From: Xiphophorus maculatus
Lineage: Eukaryota > Chordata > Actinopteri > Cyprinodontiformes > Poeciliidae
Direction of reading: 5' to 3'
NCBI RefSeq assembly: GCF_002775205.1
Contig: NC_036450.1
Span: 21,726,288 to 21,790,287, forward strand
DNA length: 64,000 nucleotides
The translations under genes were made by a program, and so were the position numbers. The notes below the pieces were generated by a model. The model had not been told where the DNA came from. It ran no database searches and saw only the letters and a list, made by a program, of their open reading frames with translations. Shown here piece by piece: positions 48,841 through 61,290 of this stretch (positions within the stretch are counted from its first letter, which is position 1; each line of letters opens with the position of its first letter).

Positions 48841-48985
48841 AGGTTGGTGGGGTGGTGGAGTAGAGGGGTATTGAGGCTGAGAGGGGTTGGAGGTGGGGGT
48901 CATGTTTTATAGAGGTGGGAAAGGTGGAGGAAGGGGCTGATTTATGAAGGAAACGTAGTGATGGGGGGGGAAGGGTTGGATGTTG
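48841..48985 (+). other. G-rich tract with quadruplex potential
   Basis: About 145 bp of strongly G-skewed sequence with many GG-GGGG runs (for example ggtggtggagtagagggg). Several four-run combinations could fold as two- or three-tetrad quadruplexes on the plus strand. No gene context is evident. Confidence 0.5.
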
Positions 48986-50280
48986 GAGGGGGTTTAAGCC
49001 CTGTTGAATGATGATTCAGCGAAAGGATATCCAGCCAGCCAATCAGGTGGCTTTCGGTGGCTATGCTGGACAGAGGTTGTCCTCCTCTGTTCGCCTCCCG
49101 CTGTCCAATTGAAGACCGAGTGCCTAACGAGTGAGAGAGGGAGCACAAAACAGAGCTGACAGGACGCATAGCTTCGTTTCCACGGTGCTCGGCCGGCTGT
49201 GCGGAGTAATCTGCCGTGGCAGTCCGATAAAACACGCTGTCGGAGACCTGGGGAGGAAGAAAGGGGCGACTCCAGCTGTGCCCAGGCACTTCTGAGTGCA
49301 GGGGATCACACTCACACTCTCTAAGGGGAAAATGTCCCAGACCAATTTGCTTTCTCAAAATAAGAATAAGACCAGTAAATAAGTCTTATTTTGAAAAAAT
49401 AAAAGAAGTTTTTTTCCCCCCGCAAGAATTGCAATAATTTTGGGACAAGGGATAAGATAAACGTTTAGTTTATCTCATTTTGTTTTTGTAGTTACAAATT
49501 CCTTTACTGTTTTCAATGGTGTGCAATGCACTATGTTTAATCTGAATGTTAACTTTATCAATATTTAACTTTCTCAGCAACTTTAAAAACAAACTGTTGC
49601 AAATTTATTAGATTTAAGCACTTGTACGTGACATTAAGTCTCTGAAATGAATGCTGGTCATGTAGAAAATCTATCTCCTATTTTATGGAGAACAATTAAA
49701 CTAAAACATAACCCCCCCCCCCTTCTGATCTATTCTGGATTCTTAGATTCTTTTTTTTTTACTTCCTATTGAGCTTTTAGTCAATGTAAATATTAGTAAA
49801 AAGAGAAGTAAGCAGTCTATTAAAGGGACAGAAGGTTCATTATTTTGCGAGGCTCCTCTGTTGCGGCCTGGACAAAGAACAAAACTTTCTTAGACTAAGA
49901 TAATGGCTTCAGGTTGGGTTGCTGCGCAGCGTGAATGGGATCTCCTTAAAGCTCAACTTTTACTCCATTATACTGACATCCTAAAGGTCAGAGGCCGTCT
50001 GCAAGCCCCCTCAGCTCCCCTCCCCTCCCTGTAGTGGTTATTTAAGTATGTATTCACTCCTCACATCTCACCACAACATCCACACATGTTTTTGGGATTG
50101 TTGCCTTCTCTACCTAAGTGATAACACCAGATGATGTGCTGGGAAGACATGAAGTTCAGTTTCATGCAGAAGTATTCACCCGTCGGACTTTCTTTATGGC
50201 TTTGTCATGTTACAACAGCAAAGCACAGATGCTCTCTGTCCAGTCTGAGCTTGAGCTGTTCTGAAAAATTTCAGTCTATG

Positions 50281-50740
50281 GATATGGTAAGTTGGTTACG
50301 CAATTAACCCAAATTAGGTTTTACGAAATGCTACCTTGGGCGTCTCAATAAATGAAACTAAACAGATTAGATTTTTTGTGAAAAAAGGAAGAACAGTCCA
50401 ATCCATATCAATGTATAATAAATAGTAAATTGCCTCCAAAACGCTTTATACCACACAGGACGCTGTGAAGCGCTTTTTGTATAAAGCGTTTTGTCAAAAC
50501 GCTTTACTACGCTACAAAACGCTTTGAGCAAGGACACAGCATCTTGTGACCCACCGTTACCTTGGAATAAATCATACACCAGCACAAAGCCTTACATAAC
50601 GATGAAATGGGACAAAAGCAATGGATTGTTTTTCCCTTTTCCACAAAAAGTCTAATCTGTTTAGTTTCATTTATTAAGACGCCCAAGGCAATATTTTGTA
50701 AAACCTACCTTGGGTTAATTGCGTACCAACTTACCATATC
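50281..50740. mobile_element. 460-bp inverted-repeat element (MITE-like)
   Basis: The left arm 50281-50376 and right arm 50645-50740 are long inverted repeats with only scattered mismatches (ends gatatggtaagttggt and accaacttaccatatc; inner match aaatgaaactaaacagatta). The 270-bp loop carries repeated aaaacgcttt/aaagcgtttt motifs in both orientations. There is no coding capacity. The superfamily cannot be assigned, since the flanks show no clear target duplication. Confidence 0.85.
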
Positions 50741-52264
50741 TGTAGGCTACTGTATTCTCAATTGTATTTGAGTCTGGGTCTTTTTAACACATGAATGTGT
50801 TTTGATCTATTCCATGTTACTGTAGCTCTGAGCATATTCTCTTTTGAAGAAGTCTAGTCTCAAGTCCATTGCAGCATATAAGAGGTTTTCTTCCATCCGA
50901 CTTCATTGTTCCAGCTGAAAGCCTTAGATCTTGTTTTATAACACCGATTTAAATTTCTCTGTCTTGAACCCATCAGCTGTGTTCCTTGGTCTTTGTAAGA
51001 CTGCTTGTGAAGTAATGAGCTTTTTAGAAATCTCTAAGACCAAAGTAAACTGAATTATGTATAGTTATTATTTCTGAACAAATGCCACGTTTGCAGGACT
51101 GCATACATCTATGTAGTGGCCTCTCACTACTGCCAGACTTTGTCTCTGCTTGCCCTCCACGGTCAATGACGACGAGAGGATATCTGGTGATATATTCAGT
51201 GTTTCTGACAAATGACAAAATAAAAAAAATAAAAAAAATCAACCAAAAATAATCAAAACTCAAAAGTGACAGGAAAGCGAATGTGGCAGCCGTTCATTAT
51301 ATCAGACTGCTGCTACTGTAATAGTTTTAGATTACAGATTACCGATTAATGTTTCATGATTATGTTTGAAAAGCAACATAAAAAAAGGTTTTTCCGACAG
51401 CGACTGACCCCTCACCTCTGTGCTCACTGTGTGAAAAGGCAGATGGAGAATTAAAGACAATTGATGGTACAGGTTAAACATCTCCTGTGAGTCATTTCCT
51501 CTCCATGAAAAGCCATCAGAAACACATAAATCATGTAACTTGGAGGGAAATAGATGAACTAATCTTCTATCCAATAGAAAATTAAGAGTTCGAAACTGAA
51601 ACAAAATTCATAAATCATCTTATGTGCCATCCAGACGAGCTAGTGGTTCAGAATCTGTTCATCCAAGTGGATTGAAATACGCTTGAACAAATGTATTTCA
51701 TTTTATGTGAAGTTGCACATTTGTTCATCACAACGTGGCAGTGATAAGCTGTGACTAAATCAAAAGGATTTCATTTTGTTAGATGTTTCATAGCTCATCT
51801 TCCCATGTGTTTTAGTTGACATGTGTTAAAGCCGACTTATAACTTTTAATGGCTACAGATAAAAATGGAGTTTGCACATAATGGCTGTCGTTATGTTGCA
51901 TTTTTGTCCAGCTCCTAAATCCGTGATCTATGCCTGTCTGCTGACTGCCTCCGGCTGACTTCAGTGTTGGGCTTTCTCTCCACCCAGGCAGTTTCTCCTC
52001 ATCTGGTTCCAATTTGCACCGAAATGTGCTTTACATGATGAGTTATTAGTCCATTAATATGCACCCTAACAAATACTGTTAGAGTGAACTAAATCAGAAA
52101 CACACAGTGTTGTTTGTTCTCTGACGTCTTCTGGATTCAACTGAAAGTTTAATCAAAAAGTAGTTTCATCTGAATCTGGTGCTCTGGACATGGCACAGAA
52201 AACCTGAAAGAATACAAATATTGGTTTTCAAAATAAAGAAAAAGTGTTTCATTAACAACTTGGA

Positions 52265-53090
52265 CCCATGTGAGAAAGTAATTTCCCTCTAAGCCTAATA
52301 ACTGGCTGTGCCACCCTGGGTAGCAACAATTTCAGCAGGCATCTGCAAACATTGGCACTGATTCTTTTGCGTCACTGCAGAAGAATCTTGGCCGTCCCTC
52401 CCTTGCAGAACTGTTTTAATTCAGCCGCCCTGGAGGGTTTTTTGAGCATCCACACCCTATTTAAAGCCTATACCAAAGTATCTAAATCAGGGGTGTCAAA
52501 CTCCAGCCCTTCAGGGCCGCAGTCCTGCAACTTTTAGATGTGCCTCTGCTTCACCACACCTGAACAGAATAATTAGGTCATTAAGGCTCTGAAGAACTGA
52601 TCTACACAAGGAGGAGGTCATTAAGCCATTTCATTCCAGTGTTTTGTACCTGTGGCACATCTAAAAACTGCAGGACATGCAGTGGCCCTTGAGGACTGGA
52701 GTTTGACGCCTGTGATCTAAATCAAATTTTAATTCAGATTTTGACTAGGCAAATTTAATCAAAGGCAACTACAGAGCTGCCTTTCGCTAGTAATTACGGA
52801 AACGATTCATCAAATCCATATATTTGGTGATGATTATTCTTGATGATGGCATTTGACAAAATGTGGTGTTTGTTGCTTGTTTCATAATTGCGCTTTGAAC
52901 TGCCACGTTGCTGAAATGTGCCGTACAAATAAACGTGGCTTGACTTGATTTGACTAGGCCACTTCAGAAACTTGGTTTGCTTTATGAATTTTAGAGATGG
53001 AATGTTTTATTTGCATCAGGTTACTGTCCTGAAGTGTGTTTGAGCTTGAGGTTAAAGGCTCCGCCACGGGAATTTTCAGTAGAGAGCAGA
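52265..53090 (+). mobile_element. Composite DNA-transposon relic
   Basis: The outer element (cccttgcagaactgtt, gagggttttttgagc; later gactaggccacttcagaaac) is related to the fragment at 8.26 kb. It is split by the hAT MITE at 52488-52714 and by a second roughly 200-bp insert whose flanks repeat ttgactaggc (about 52742 and 52950) and which ends in a LINE-like tail. This gives a readable insertion order: outer element first, inserts later. Confidence 0.65.
52480..52722. mobile_element. 227-bp hAT MITE with 8-bp target duplication
   Basis: The body 52488-52714 starts caggggtgtcaaactccag and ends ctggagtttgacgcctgtg, imperfect inverted ends. An exact 8-bp direct repeat, atctaaat, sits at 52480-52487 and 52715-52722, the size hAT transposases make. 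The interior is also largely palindromic (gtgcctctgcttcacc side against gtggcacatctaaaa side). This is a widespread fish MITE type. Confidence 0.93.
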
Positions 53091-53555
53091 ATTTATGACT
53101 CCATGAATTATGACAACCAGCCCCAGATTGTTAAATTCCCACCCCAATGTTTGTCTGTCAATATCATGTGCTATTTCAAAAACATTTTAGTGCAACATTG
53201 TATCGAATTGGGAAGAACATCGTCCAAAAATGTTGCACATTTTTGTTCTGTTTTGTGACTTCCTGGTTGAGAAGAAAAACGTTGTTAGACTGGTCACTCC
53301 TGGAAAGATTTACCACGATATCATGATTTCACCACTGAACAGCCTTTTTAACTTGATAAAAGATGCCATGATTTGAAAACAAAGTTTTGTGTTTGCTTTA
53401 ATTATACTTGTCTGATGATAAAAAAAATTTAAAAAAAGCTTGGTAATCTGAAACTCCTAATAGTGACAAAAAAGCACACAAAAAAAAGAAATATATTTTG
53501 AGTGAAGTCTAAAAATAAAAAGCAACTTTGAATCCAAGCGTAGTAAAATGTTGGC

Positions 53556-53561
53556 TTTATT
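53556..53561 (-). terminator. Poly(A) signal of C9
   Basis: AATAAA on the minus strand, 52 nt past the C9 stop codon. This gives a very short 3' UTR. Confidence 0.65.
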
Positions 53562-53613
53562 TGTGTTGTTAACACTTGAACACACGTTGACAGTGAGACA
53601 GGAATGGTGCTTT

Positions 53614-56600
53614 TCAGCAGTAGTCTTCACTAGTAAGCTCTCCTTTGCATGTGACGGATGGGCCGAGTCCATCGGTGTTGCAGCGGCGCGTCCTGCTACG
53701 TTTCCCTCCGCTGCAAGCGGACCAGGACCCCCAGCAGGACCAGTTGCCCTCCTGGAGAGGAGTGGGCTTTTTACCTAGCAAATATAGTTTGCATCAGTGA
53801 ATACAGCAAGAAAAACAAAATGTAGAAAAAAGAATTGATCGGAAGGGTTGTTTGGTTTTAGCTTTCTTACCTTGGTGTGAAGCTTTATCTGCCTTGAAGT
53901 TCTGGCAGCCCAGGCCTTCGAACAGTTCAGGACACATACAAATACACTTTCCGTCAATCAGAGCTAGAGTCCCTCCATTATGACAGGGCTTGCACTTGCA
54001 TGTGTTGTACTCGGCGATATATTCTTCTGTAGCCCTCCTGAAGTTAATAATTCTGGCGTTTGCGTCAGGAGAGTCCAGTGGAATTAACATGTAGATGGGC
54101 TCAGGCTGAAAAAAAAAAACAAACAAACAAAAAACAGGATATTTGTTGCAGCTGGTTGAATATTTGAGTCAAACAAAATTAGAATTCAGAAGGGTGGCCT
54201 GGATGTACGAATGTTTTTCTAAGTGCCAGTTTATGAGGACAGGAACAAGTGGGAAAACCAACAAGTGACTCAGTGGTTTAGATTATCGTCTTATCTGTCT
54301 CTGCCGCCTAAACACCAGCAGGCAGACAGAGAAGATGTCCGCCTCTGTGCAATTTGTTCTGAGCAGTGCCCAGACAATCTATGTTGATAACGACGTGTGT
54401 CAACGGAGTATCTATTTAGAACAACCGTCAATTATGTCATACTATGGATAATGCTGTGTATCAGTGATGTATCTATTGAGGGCAGGAAATAACTATGTAA
54501 CTAATGCACTACGTTTATCTCGTTTGACATCTTTCTAAGATATTCAACTAAGGTCTGAATGTTAGGACATTGTCTTTTCCAACCAGGAATTGGTCATTCC
54601 TTGAACCTGGACCAACTCCCTTGATGTTCCTAATACAAATCAATAGACCGGCTTGGGTCTCCTTAATCAAAACTGACACGCAAAGCTTTTAATCTTTGAC
54701 AAATAACAAAGAAACAAAAAGTCAGCGATGTTCAGCTTTTGGGTACATTTTTAGAATGAACCTTAAATGTGCTACAGCCTTTTGCAGGTGAACTTCTCTA
54801 AACCTTTGAATGCAGCTGTTCAACTGTTCAGTGTTTCAGCATATTTTGGACAACTAGATTTTCTCTAACGAGGAACTTCATGGCAAAATTCACAAAACGT
54901 GTTTGATCCATGAATCAGCCAATAAATTTCCTGGTTCGTGTTCAAATTTTGACATCACAAGACCAAGACGACGCCTGATCAACGGTGCCTGGTCATTCCT
55001 TTGGTTGGTGACAATGTAACGTGAAGGCAACGAGCAATCCCTGTTCGTTTTATGACCTGTGAGTAAAACGCACTCATCCCTAGCGTGACTTGGAAGAACA
55101 GTTTCCAAAACAAATTAAATGCTGAATAAATTTTAGTCAAAATTTCCTCAGCGATGATCCGTGTGCCGATAGAGCAGAATCATGTTGTTGATACGTTTGC
55201 GCTATAATATCCTAACATTGTCAAAAGCTGTTTTGTAGGTATGAATATTGCGTCCTTCCAAGGTAATTTAGTCCATCTTTTGCTTACTGGGGTTTTAAGG
55301 AGCATTTTGTGTAATTGTCTTTTGAACAGTTCAATAGATGTTGATAACACGAGAATGAATAAACCACATCATATTATAAAATGTTGAAAAATAAAAAATT
55401 CTCACGAAAACTTGAACTAGCCACTCCACGATTCCTACCTCACTCTGTATCAGTGCGGGGGCATCTGCAATGGACCTGGCCCAGCTTTGGTACGTATTCA
55501 TATCCATGACCCCCTCCCTGCTCAGTTGAGCTCTCATAGAAACGGCGGCCTGCAGAGTTCCTCCTCTAACTGAAGTCATCACCTTATCCACCAATGCCTT
55601 CCCATCAGCACTAACTGTGCAGAAAAAACCCAGAGAGAATAAAGGAATTAAAAACAAAAACAAAATCTGTGCTCGAATGAAACGCAGTATGACGTCATAT
55701 TATTTCATTGAAATATATACATTTTTTACAGTGTTTCCAATCACAAGAAAGAACACGTTTTAGATTTTCACATGGCTACATGCTTTTGACTTAAGGTGTT
55801 AGAAATCAGCACGATTGAGGAAAACAAGAAAACAACCTGTCTTATTGCTAACTGTTTTATCGCAGTCCTCCACTCTGACGTGTGCTTTTTTGTTTTGATC
55901 TTCTTTGTCAGCTGGAAAGACAAAGTCTGCAGAGATCCCCACTTTGAGACACTCTTGAATCCTTCTGTCTGTAATGTCTGATGGAATCAAGCAGGAAATG
56001 CAGCAGTTATGTACCAATAACCTACATTTTTCTTCAAAAGACAGGCCTAAAAATGGCTCACAAATCAGAATGAGTTTAAGGTAAAAATTGATTGCTTGGA
56101 TACACACTTCTTTCCCTGATGGTGTTCTGGTTGAGAGCGTAGATCAGTTCATATTCGCCTCCAGACTTTCCACTTCTTGTGTAGTGGGTTCCATAGTCTT
56201 CCAGGAAGGCAAAATAAATACCCTTGTCGTAAGCCAACGGCAGCGATCTGACGTGCATCAAGAAGTCCTCAGCAACGTTAAACTCATGGGAGCGCATCCT
56301 GTAGGTGCTCAGCTGTACTCTACCTTTTACCCTCATGAAGCTTATGTTCTAAAGAGAGAAGAATCAGCAACACAGGCACAAATGTGACACGTCTTCAAAG
56401 TGAAAGTTGTTTGCTCGGGTAACGACTTGGAACTCGTGGTTCGCAGTTCTAATGTTTACCTTAATTTTAGAGTACTCTATGACATCCCTAATAAGCTCAT
56501 TCTTTGAGAAATTCAACCCGGCCTCAACAGAAACGTTCGCCAAAGACGATTCACTGTTCTTGAATTTGAAGGAAAGTCCAGCATCGACTTTAAAGGTCTT

Positions 56601-58500
56601 CTCTTTCAGCATTTCCTTCACGACGGAGTGTGTGTCCTCATAGATCTCCCTGGAAACAGTCTCCTCTATGAGAGTCTGAAATGACAAAGTATATTTAGCA
56701 GCAAAGCCGACACCATTGGATTGTACAAGGGAGACGCAGCCGGGACTAACTTCGTAGTTGAGCACACCAACATTCCAGGGAAGTCTGTCGTACTTCCCCG
56801 TGTTTGGGTTCCTCACTCTGCTACATCGCCCGTTGAAGAAATCATTATTGAAGGGGTTCATTCGAGGATCTGCACCCAAGATGTTGACCCTGGTTCATGG
56901 AGGAAATAGTTACAGTAGTTCATGCCTGATCGTGCGCACAGAAGCTGCATTTGGACAGATTTCTCTTGCAAAAGAGAGTTTTAATCTCGTTGGGATTTTC
57001 CAGGTGAAATAAAGATAAATACTAATAATTATTTTTGCAGTGGTACAGTATTCGTGGATTTTTCTATGGTAAGTAAATCCAATTTTGTGATTCTTTTTTT
57101 TGTAACGCATATACCAAAATACATGAAAGAAACTGCCACGCGGGAAGCTGAAGGGAATGCTTCTTGACACGCTATTGGCTGGCATTTGCAAAGGAGGAAA
57201 TCCTGGAGAGGCTTTCATTTTCCTTGTTGCAGGGGTGGAGATGAGAAAGAGTGAGGATGCTAACTTCTGCAGTAGTGTTGAGACGTTTTCCACAGCATAA
57301 GGTGTATTTGGTGTCTGAACTGTTAAAACAGGAAGTTAGATGGATATTTGAAAAAGTAGGGGTAATAATTTCTAGAATTGTGTCGCTCATGGTGGCAGCA
57401 TGTTGGAGTAGCTCTGTTACGTTAGTTATAACTTATTCTTTGCATAGACTTTTGTTTTTTATTGTTCTGGTTGATGCATTGCATATTTAGACAATTACTT
57501 CCTCTGCATTGGATGATTTGCTATGATTTGTAACCACGGGGGCAAGGGAACAGCTGATTAGCATCTCGAAAGGTCAAATAATACTTTATATACAGCCCCA
57601 AATCTGAGAAAAGTTGAAAAGGAGGCATTGTAGATGCAGAGCAGGGTAAACCCCCCCCCAAAAAAACACCTTCCATTGGTCATAATGCACAAGGATCATC
57701 TGCTTACCCATATCCTGCCGTCCTGCCTTGCTCATTGTTATCGAGGTCGGACGACCCACAGGGTTTACGGACAGGATCGCAGTCCTCATCCGATCCGTCT
57801 TCACAGTCGTAGTCCCCGTTGCATTCTAATCTCTTCTTGATGCAGGTTTTCAGATCTGCGCACAGATGCAGGTCAAGACCAGTGAGACCCAGAGAACCCA
57901 AACACAGATGAACAATGTGGGTGACTCTTAAGAGTCTGCTGTACCTGTTGTGCACTGGAACTCAGACTCCGAGCAAGGAGAGGGAGGTGGCTGCGAGCAT
58001 AACTCTGTGGGTTGGCAGAACTCCCTGTGACCGATAGCTCCTGTGCAGGGTTCCCCACCGAACTGGCCAAACACCTCTATGCCTCGAGAACGCAACTTAT
58101 GATAGACATTAAATAGACTTTATCAACCCCCTGAAACGTGGTGTTAAGGTACATGGCAGCAAAGGTACGTTATTCAAAGCAAGAATCCGTAATGTTTTCA
58201 CACACACATGAGTGGTTAGTTGTGAAAGGTTTGTCTGACTTACTCTCCTTTTGGTGCAAGGATCACAAGACGTCCATTGCGACCACTGGCTCCACTTACA
58301 TTCTACAGCATTTGGTTCAGGAAGCACTTCTGCCCTGATTATGTGCACACATTATATCCTCTCAGGTATTCAGAAGAAATAACTCTACAATATCATTAAA
58401 TCAAACAACAGGAAGAGTGTACGTACAATCCTACATCGGAAAGCGTCAGAGTTAGACACAGGGCGCTGAGGCTCAGCTGGACAGCGATGGCCGCTCTCAT
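53614..58500 (-). CDS. c9: Complement component C9
   Basis: C9 is the secreted pore-forming subunit of the membrane attack complex, polymerising on C5b-8 in target membranes. Minus-strand exons: 58500-58427, 58334-58244, 58095-57945, 57855-57708, 56889-56751, 56675-56460, 56348-56108, 55977-55837, 55614-55439, 54105-53871, 53774-53614. They total 1773 nt (590 aa), all GT-AG and phase-consistent. Order: signal peptide (1-22, [20 protein letters not shown]); TSP1 repeat (about 37-90, [12 protein letters not shown]); LDL-receptor class A (about 96-137, [15 protein letters not shown]); MACPF domain (about 160-500) with signature [22 protein letters not shown]-like domain (about 505-530, [10 protein letters not shown]); second TSP1 repeat (about 545-590, [14 protein letters not shown]). 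Human C9 lacks the last repeat; fish C9 has it. Intron 56750-56676 is only 75 nt and stop-free in frame. Confidence 0.96.
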
Positions 58501-58555
58501 CGTGAACCCTTGGAAAGACAAACGTCTCACGTTCAGACTTTTAAACTGCCCTCTT

Positions 58556-58568
58556 GTTAATCATTATA
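58556..58568 (-). promoter_or_regulatory. HNF1-like site just upstream of C9
   Basis: gttaatcattata matches 11 of 13 positions of the HNF1 consensus GTTAATNATTAAC, 56 bp before the C9 start codon. HNF1 drives many liver plasma-protein genes, which fits C9 made by hepatocytes. The overlapping minus-strand tataat could serve as a TATA-like element. Confidence 0.42.
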
Positions 58569-61169
58569 TCACCCTTCAAAAAACTTTGCGCTTTCACAAT
58601 CAACAGTTTGGATTTCGTCCGCAGCCTTATTGATTTGGTGTTCGGAAACTGCCCGAGCAGAGTTTGCTCGGTTTGAAAAATAAAGAAAAAATCACATGAA
58701 AAAAGTTATTGAATATATATATTTATATATATATATTTTATGCAATTTTAGTTCTTTCTCAGCAAGAGTCCAACTACACCTGTGATACAACGGGTAATCC
58801 TAAAGTCAAGAATTTAGACCTAAACATAAACCTAAAAGTTAGAAAAGACACAAATGACTGAAGTCTACATGTCTTTAATGTTGTTATTCAGTGTAACCAC
58901 ATTATCACAATATACAACCTTTTACAAAAGAATTCATTGGCTTTTTCATATTTTGAAACCATAATGTATTTTTGGGAGGCTTTTGGGATAATGCTTATCA
59001 GTAAAGTGAAAAACAAACACATGTTTTTTCCACGGTTTTCACAAATAAAATCCTCCAAAGTGAGGCATGGACTTGTTTTCGCTTTTGAGTCTTCCACCTT
59101 TGCACATCTAGACACAAAGATCTTTGCTCATTATTCTTTTTTGCAAACTATCTCACGCTCAGGCAGAATGGATGGATACAGTTGTGCCATGTTGTTCTCA
59201 TTGTAAGACGATGCATTGGTCAGAGTTCTGTGAGATGTTTAAAGCTTATTTTAATTACCCAATCCTGTGTTACACCTATCCAGAGCTGATCTGTTGTCCA
59301 TGGTGCTTTTTATTCCCTTATTTATCATGTCCACAATCAGAGCTGTAAATTCAAAATACACATTTATACAGCATTAAGCACTTTTTGAAGAATTCATTTT
59401 TCGAAGCTAAATGTGACATAAACAACGAGGCCCGTGTATATTTTGCTTTAAATCTGTGCGGTTTTTCCTCAAGGTGACGGGAAGCTACTGACAGACATAT
59501 CTAGTGCTGGATGAAGAAATATTTTGAAGGATGCTGCTTGTCTTTTCTTTCTCTACATAAGCAAAGAATATTAATAACTTAAGTTATTTTAGTTTTTTGT
59601 CAGTTGGAGAAAAACCCGATCGCTTCTGTCTTTCCACGATTGTGAAACCACACAAACATGTCCTGACCAAAGCGAGCAAATATTTGATGTTTCATTTTCC
59701 TCTCCCTCATTTTCTCTCTTTCTCTCTCTCTTTCTCTCGTTAAATGTTGTAACACTTTGGCATACTGAGGCCATGGTGTATTTGGGTCACCATGCAAGAA
59801 AAATCCCCTATTGATACCAGAATTGTAGAAATCAGGGAGGGGGGAAAAAATCTGGAAACCTGAACAAAATATTCTGTTGCAGTGAAACTCTATGTCCACA
59901 GGAGGGCGACATTGAGCATCAAACGCCAAAACTGATCTATGAGAGATTTACCAGTGCTTGGTTTTCATGTTAGATGACTGAAGAAAAGCATGATGTGTAG
60001 CAGAATCATTGTACAATACACAAATCTTAGCTATTTTTTTTCCCTTTCTGGATTAAAAAACGTTAAGCGAATCCTTGCACAATGTACAGGAAGTTTCAAG
60101 CTGTTGCACTCGGCGACCCGTCATGTGATCTGGGAAGCTTTTGCTGAGTCTGCGGTTACAAACTGCAGCAAAGTGTGTCTTCATTCCCAATAAAGAGTGA
60201 GAACAGAACACTTCTCACTCCGCCGAGCCGTAAGGAGTATCAAATTCATAAGTGGGCAGAATTATGATGAAATTTGCTGAATCATTGCATAAAAAGACTC
60301 GGAGGACAAACCTCTGCTTTCATCCATCTGAGGGAGGAAAAGGGGAAAAAAAAACCTGATGATAAATTCCACATTATTCAGCACGCTGACAAGTACTTTC
60401 CTGCTGACTTAAGTAAACAGTCACAGTATTCCCTGACGGGTCCACAGAGAGTCTGGGAGTTGCCCCTGCACTGATTATTGCACGCATCTTGTGAGAAGAG
60501 CTGGGGTAGTTTGGGGGGGTATGTGGTCATAGCCCAGTGAAGAAGCACAAATATGTGCTGAAGTCACCACTTTTTACAAGTTCCTGCAGTTTCCTCACAA
60601 CTTTGTCAGGAAACCAGGGGGTAGGTAAGGTTCTTGGCCAACGTTTCTCCTGACTAGAAAGACTTCCTGTTTTTCAGAAGAACCTTGGAAGCGTGCATAT
60701 ATTGTTTTGGCACAGTTGTATAGAGTTTTTGTTTTGTAAAATGTGTGCTATATCCAATAGAATATGATGGCGGGAATTGTGCTCTGTTATTTGGATTTTT
60801 TTTTTTTTAGATATTTAGTCCAGGGTGGTGGTGATGGTGAGGGGGAGGTTGTAGTTATGGAACAGAGAGGGAAACAAAGGATAAAATCTAAGTCAACCTC
60901 AATTATGGCCCAGAGATAAGTGGCTATCTTAAGTTCTGGCTGCGGTGGCGGCGAGTTCCAGAATTGACGCCCTTTAAATGCTTGGTGCCTGAACCGTGTG
61001 GCCTTCATGTCAAACTGAGGAAAGAACAAATCCCAGCTCGTCTTTGTCAGCATTTAATCATAAAAATAAAACTCCCGGTGGCTTCGTCCTCATCTGTGTC
61101 ACCTGTTCCCTGTTTGTGGAGTCAACTTTCCAACACTTTTTTTTTCTGTTTTTCTGTTGAATGTCATAT

Positions 61170-61290
61170 TAACATTTTGAAGTGGCCCAGTCAAAGTCCA
61201 GACTGGAACTATTTTACAGCGTTCTAAAGATTAGGGTCATAGTAAGGAGACTTTCCGACCCCAATAGCTTGGAGCTCATTGGCAAAGATA
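61170..61290 (+). mobile_element. Tc1-like transposase relic
   Basis: The plus strand from about 61182 reads WPSQSPDWNYF and then, after a stop and frame change, RVIVRRLSDPNSLELIGKDKQ, parallel to the relic at 9.6 kb. Only the C-terminal block survives. Confidence 0.65.

Larger units (their letters stand above)
46579..53555. other. Gene-free stretch between gas1 and C9
   Basis: No recognisable exon on either strand. Contents: a CTCF-like motif at 46750-46763 (opposite orientation to the one at 45883), a G-rich tract at 48.84-48.99 kb, a more GC-balanced patch at about 49.02-49.33 kb that could be regulatory, a 460-bp inverted-repeat element at 50.28-50.74 kb, and a composite DNA-transposon relic with a nested hAT MITE at 52.3-53.1 kb. 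The 47.2-47.7 and 51.0-52.2 kb parts show nothing I can name. Confidence 0.45.
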
